64,000 nt of DNA, taken from assembly GCA_964563855.1 (NCBI GenBank), contig CAZLYU010000009.1, positions 1 to 64,000 on the forward strand, read 5' to 3'. Shown piece by piece: positions 61,025 through 64,000 of the stretch. Origin of the DNA: JAFGRR01 sp964563855. Its GTDB lineage: Bacteria; Planctomycetota; Phycisphaerae; UBA1845; Fen-1342. The notes beneath the pieces were generated by a model, which saw nothing but the letters and a program-made list of their open reading frames with translations, was not told where the DNA came from and did no database searches. Made by a program: the position numbers and the translations under genes. Within the stretch, counting starts at the first letter, position 1, and each line of letters begins with the position of its first letter.

Positions 61025-62275
61025 ATGACGCTAACGGAGCCGCACGACGCCCACGGTCGCGCGGCTCGTTTCGTTACGGCCGAAACCGCCGACGGGGCGA
61101 AGCTGATCCTGAAGCGCAAGCCGCGCCCCAACGGTCCACCCGTGCTGTTCCTGCATGGCATTTGCTCCAATGCCGACATGTGGGATCTGCCCCCGATTGC
61201 AACGCGCACATACACGTTCCGCAGCCTAGCCGACACGTTGTATGACGCGGGTTTTGACGTCTGGTTGCTTAACTTCCGCGGTCATGGCGCGCCGCACATG
61301 TACAGCGCTCCGCCGCCGCACCTCGACGATTGGACGCTCGATCACCTCGCACTGTGCGACGTGCCCGCAGCGGTCGACGTCGTGCGTCGCAGGACACAGC
61401 AGCGGCCGGTGGTGATCGCCGCCAGCCTTGGTGCGATGTCGCTCGCCGCATATCTGCAAGGCGCCGACTTCGCTGCACCGCCTGGCGTTGGCGTCGTGGG
61501 CGAAGCGGCGGCGGCGAAGGCTCGGCAAGCGCAACTCGCCGCCGCCGCTTTCGTGGTGTTTCCCGCAGCGCTGCGCTGGCCGACGTCGTGCTATCGGCCA
61601 AACGGACGCTTCGATTGGCAGCCTTTCTGGCGCCAGTTGCGACGCTTCGATGCTGGAAGCAATCCGCCCTTCGAGATCTTCGCGCGGTCGGCGTGGCTCG
61701 AAGCCCGGATCGCGGCTCGCGGGGCGTTGCGTTTCGACCGTTTGCAGCCGAGCGGTCGCGGGGAGGCGTTGCTGGCGAGATTGCCGCGACGGCTCGCCAA
61801 CTGGTATCGCGACGCGGAAGTGGGTCTGGTTCAGGCCGGCATTCACATGCTGGGGGCTTTCGCGGGGCGCACGAATCATCAGGCCGAGATCGTGCTGCGC
61901 GGACGACGTTATGTGATTGATCACGCCAAGGCCGGCGTGCTGAGGCAGACCGCCCGCTGCATTCGGCGTGGAGCGTTTGTCAGTGCGCACGGCGACCCGC
62001 CGTATGTCTACTCGGATCACTACGACCGCATCGCGCTGCCCAGCCTCGTGATTACCGGCGGCCGCGACCGCATCGCCAACGCCGATGTCGCGCGGACCGC
62101 CTTCTACGAACAAATCACCAGTCGCGACAAAGATCTCTGGCACTACCCGGAGCTTGCGCACGGCGAGATCCAGGCGACGCCCGCCGCCGTCGCAACGATC
62201 TACCCGCGGCTCCTGACCTGGGTGCGTCAGCACGCCGACGCGCCGCCGCAGGCTGCGGCCGCGCTCGTCACGTGA
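61025..62275 (+). CDS. Alpha/beta hydrolase, lipase-like
   Basis: 416 residues. PPVLFLHGICSNADMWDLPP with the oxyanion HG motif; FDVWLLNFRGHGAPHMYSAP; RPVVIAASLGAMSLAAYLQG holds the nucleophile Ser in A-x-S-x-G, where G-x-S-x-G is usual; LVITGGRDRIANADVAR gives the Asp and ELAHGEIQATP the His. The pattern is that of ester lipases of the alpha/beta fold; substrate unknown. A long insert between strands (about 145-290) may form a lid. Its stop overlaps the glycosyltransferase start by four bases (GTGA), so the two are coupled. Confidence 0.85.
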   Translation: MTLTEPHDAHGRAARFVTAETADGAKLILKRKPRPNGPPVLFLHGICSNADMWDLPPIATRTYTFRSLADTLYDAGFDVWLLNFRGHGAPHMYSAPPPHLDDWTLDHLALCDVPAAVDVVRRRTQQRPVVIAASLGAMSLAAYLQGADFAAPPGVGVVGEAAAAKARQAQLAAAAFVVFPAALRWPTSCYRPNGRFDWQPFWRQLRRFDAGSNPPFEIFARSAWLEARIAARGALRFDRLQPSGRGEALLARLPRRLANWYRDAEVGLVQAGIHMLGAFAGRTNHQAEIVLRGRRYVIDHAKAGVLRQTARCIRRGAFVSAHGDPPYVYSDHYDRIALPSLVITGGRDRIANADVARTAFYEQITSRDKDLWHYPELAHGEIQATPAAVATIYPRLLTWVRQHADAPPQAAAALVT

Positions 62276-63201
62276 AGCCGCCCAACGTAATTGTGCATGG
62301 CGGGGCGCTGGGCGATCTGGTGCTGACGCTGTCGCTCGCGCTACGCTGGCCGGGTCGCGACCCAGGCGCTCCGCTGCGCGTCATCAGTCGCGTGGATCCC
62401 GGGCTGACCGGTCTGACGCATCCGCCGATTGAGTGGATCAGCAGCGACACGGTCGGACTGCATGTGCTGTATGGCGGCGATGCGGCGCCGTCGCCGCGCT
62501 TACGCGCGTTGTTGACCGGCGCGCGTGCTCTCAGCGCGTTGGGATCGCCGGGCGAGCCGCCGCATGCGTCGCTTGCGCGGCTCGCGGAGCGTGTGTACAG
62601 CTTCGATCCTCGCGCAACCGCCGTCGATCGGCACATCACAGCGCAGTGGGCCGCGCGACTGGGCGTGACGCTCGCAGCCGCCAAGAGCCTTATGCCGACG
62701 CCGGAGTGTCGCATCGCCGGCGCGGCGCTCGCCGTCGAGCACGGCGCCGCCGACTCAGCCATTGTGCTGCATCCCGGCAGCGGCGGGATGCACAAGTGCT
62801 GGCCGGGTTTTCTATCGCTGGCCGATCAACTCGCTTGCCGCGACAGGCGGGTGCTCGTGCTGCTCGGACCGGCGGAGCAGGAGCGTTGGGGGGCTGACGC
62901 GATCGCCGGGTTTCGCGATCGACACACCACGCTCCTCAGCCCATCGCCGCACGATCTCGCGCTGATCCTCGCGACCGCCGCCGGCTATGTTGGAAACGAC
63001 AGCGGCGTCACGCATTTGCGCGCGTTGCTGGGCGGGCCGACGGTGGCGGTGTTTGGCCCGACGACGGCGCGGGTGTGGCGTCCGATCGGACCGCGAACCA
63101 AGACGATCGCGGCCGATCCAACCAAAGCCGACTGGGCCCTCAGCCCAGCCAGCCTGGCGGATGATGCGCTTGCGGATCTCGGCGCGGGAAGCGCCGAATG
63201 A
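62272..63201 (+). CDS. Glycosyltransferase family 9 (heptosyltransferase-like)
   Basis: 309 residues, GTG start overlapping the hydrolase stop. NVIVHGGALGDLVLTLSLAL is the GT9 N-terminus; AIVLHPGSGGMHKCWPGFLS and YVGNDSGVTHLRALLGGPTV then AVFGPTTARVWRPIG are the family motifs for the sugar-nucleotide site. GT9 members add heptose or related sugars to LPS inner core. Suggests an outer-membrane glycolipid pathway. Coupled to an acyl hydrolase-like gene, which may act on the same lipid; this is inference. Confidence 0.9.
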   Translation: MKPPNVIVHGGALGDLVLTLSLALRWPGRDPGAPLRVISRVDPGLTGLTHPPIEWISSDTVGLHVLYGGDAAPSPRLRALLTGARALSALGSPGEPPHASLARLAERVYSFDPRATAVDRHITAQWAARLGVTLAAAKSLMPTPECRIAGAALAVEHGAADSAIVLHPGSGGMHKCWPGFLSLADQLACRDRRVLVLLGPAEQERWGADAIAGFRDRHTTLLSPSPHDLALILATAAGYVGNDSGVTHLRALLGGPTVAVFGPTTARVWRPIGPRTKTIAADPTKADWALSPASLADDALADLGAGSAE

Positions 63202-63250
63202 CGCCCACGGCCGCGGTATGCAGCGCCGCGGTCGGCATCTCGGCCGCGCG

Positions 63251-63610
63251 TTAGTCGTCGATGGTGCGCGTGCGGGTGCGCTCGTAGCGCAATTCGCCGT
63301 CCGGCTCGACCGCCGCGTTCGGGTTGCGGCCTTCCCACGTACCGGCCTTCATGTCGTACCACTGCTTGCCGCTCACGATGTCGCTCGCCTCATAGAACCA
63401 GACGCGGGCGGCGTAGTAGTCGTCGTCATCCTCGTAGTACCACTGATCACCGAGATCGAATTCCGGATCGCCGATCATCTTGCGAACGTCGTACTTCGTG
63501 TCGACGTCGACGGTGATCATCTCGTAGTTCTCGCGTTTGAACTTGCTCCCACAGCCAACCAGCGAGATGGTCAGTCCGGCGAGCAGCAGCATTCCCGTCG
63601 TGCGCGTCAT
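63251..63610 (-). CDS. Small lipoprotein, BamE-like in outline
   Basis: 119 residues. GMLLLAGLTISLVGC is a lipoprotein signal (L-V-G-C, Cys20). The mature part begins SKFKRENYEMITVDVDTKYD and continues VRKMIGDPEFDLGDQWYY and AARVWFYEASDI, similar to the layout of BamE/SmpA domains (helical start, G-x-P then beta-strands), with an unusual acidic EDDDDYY stretch. Not certain to be BamE. Divergent from metG, 161 bases apart. Confidence 0.65.
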   Translation of the reverse strand: MTRTTGMLLLAGLTISLVGCGSKFKRENYEMITVDVDTKYDVRKMIGDPEFDLGDQWYYEDDDDYYAARVWFYEASDIVSGKQWYDMKAGTWEGRNPNAAVEPDGELRYERTRTRTIDD

Positions 63611-63771
63611 CGCAACTTCCTCCGTGAGACAGGTCAGGATCGATCAGATCACGTGTAGCGTGCAGTGTAGCTCGCGGCAGGCGAGATCGCCCCGCACGGG
63701 CGTGAGTTTGCAGGCCTGCCGCGCGGCGCCTACATTAGCGTCCGGCCCCACGGAGTCTCGCAGCGCAACCA

Positions 63772-64000
63772 ATGCCAAAACGCTATCTCGTCACCGCTGG
63801 CCTTCCGTATTCGAACAACCGCCTGCATGTGGGGCATATCGGCGGCGCGTATCTACCCGCCGACACCTATGTGCGCTATCTGCGTGCGACCGGGGCGGAG
63901 GTGTGCTTCGTTTGCGGCAGCGACGACAACGGCGTCGCGATCGAGATCGCCGCACTGCAGCAAGACACCACCCCGCAGGCGATCGCGAGTCATTATCACG
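63772..64000 (+). CDS. metG: Methionyl-tRNA synthetase (5' part)
   Basis: The first 76 codons from ATG 63772, then cut by the window edge. MPKRYLVTAGLPYSNNRLHV then GHIGGAYLPADTYVRYLRAT contains the class I HIGH-type motif (HVGH, residues 19-22). VCFVCGSDDNGVAIEIAALQ is the start of the connective domain. Charges tRNA-Met in the cytoplasm. The KMSKS part is outside the window. Confidence 0.95.
   Translation, partial: MPKRYLVTAGLPYSNNRLHVGHIGGAYLPADTYVRYLRATGAEVCFVCGSDDNGVAIEIAALQQDTTPQAIASHYH

Noticed and set aside
1..64000. CRISPR arrays, rRNA, tRNA genes, insertion sequences or prophage genes
   Set aside because: No direct-repeat array, transposase, integrase, phage motif or RNA-gene pattern was recognised by reading; a tRNA or Rfam scan was not possible here.

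Overview
The window is a GC-rich bacterial chromosome segment that reads as a member of the Planctomycetota. Evidence for this placement: two prepilin-type proteins with the type II secretion-like N-terminus, one with an H-x-GG...ADG-like C-terminal motif; a PEP-CTERM protein; dockerin-like EF-hand tails on secreted proteins; a Ser/Thr kinase with a CHASE2-type sensor; a small YDLRG/CPECG zinc-ribbon membrane protein; and flagellin and cell-wall recycling genes in the same genome. This is inference from gene content; no 16S rRNA, tRNA or CRISPR was seen. A 10-base run of N at 57549-57558, flanked by poly-C, marks an assembly gap.

Layout. 1-5 kb: partial mutS2 (minus), a TPR protein, a tiny Asp/Trp-rich secreted protein and flagellin. 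5-14.4 kb: a NagB/PIG-L fusion, a TetR regulator, asnS, a lipoprotein amidase, and a translationally coupled murQ-sodium symporter pair (amino-sugar and peptidoglycan recycling). 14.8-20.1 kb: a pilM-pilN-like fusion followed by two membrane-anchored proteins with similar Arg/Asp/Gly-rich linkers. 20.1-23.4 kb: an HNH protein, the CHASE2 kinase, and on the opposite strand two very short unlisted membrane-type ORFs. 23.4-32.2 kb: a GH2 beta-mannosidase, PEP-CTERM and prepilin proteins, a lipoprotein, then a divergent hcp / Crp-Fnr pair with a perfect TTGAT-N4-ATCAA box (nitrosative stress), a SemiSWEET and an L7/L12-like protein. 32.2-34.1 kb: a peroxide-response block (Fur/PerR-like regulator with a 19-bp palindrome, ahpC, ahpD). 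34.2-40.7 kb: beta-phosphoglucomutase, manA, a ComEA-like protein, a GH10-like protein lacking both catalytic glutamates, an FAH-family enzyme and conserved hypotheticals.

40.7-60.1 kb is the most interesting stretch: an apparent beta-1,3-glucan (laminarin-type) utilisation locus. A minus-strand operon encodes a secreted protein with two GH17-like modules, a sugar-binding protein, two ABC permeases and a large GH94-like phosphorylase. A divergent LacI regulator, with candidate operators in the shared 405-bp gap, is followed by a prepilin-type protein, a 1,100-residue secreted modular repeat protein of unknown function, a GH16 laminarinase with CBM6 and dockerin-like tail, and a GH3 beta-glucosidase with an embedded PA14 domain. 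There is no SusC/SusD pair and no ABC ATPase gene here. The locus would degrade glucan outside the cell, import oligosaccharides by ABC transport and cleave them phosphorolytically inside; beta-phosphoglucomutase and manA a few kb away fit sugar-phosphate metabolism but are not obviously in the same regulon.

60.3-64 kb: rpmI-rplT without infC, an alpha/beta hydrolase overlapping a GT9 glycosyltransferase, a small lipoprotein and the start of metG.
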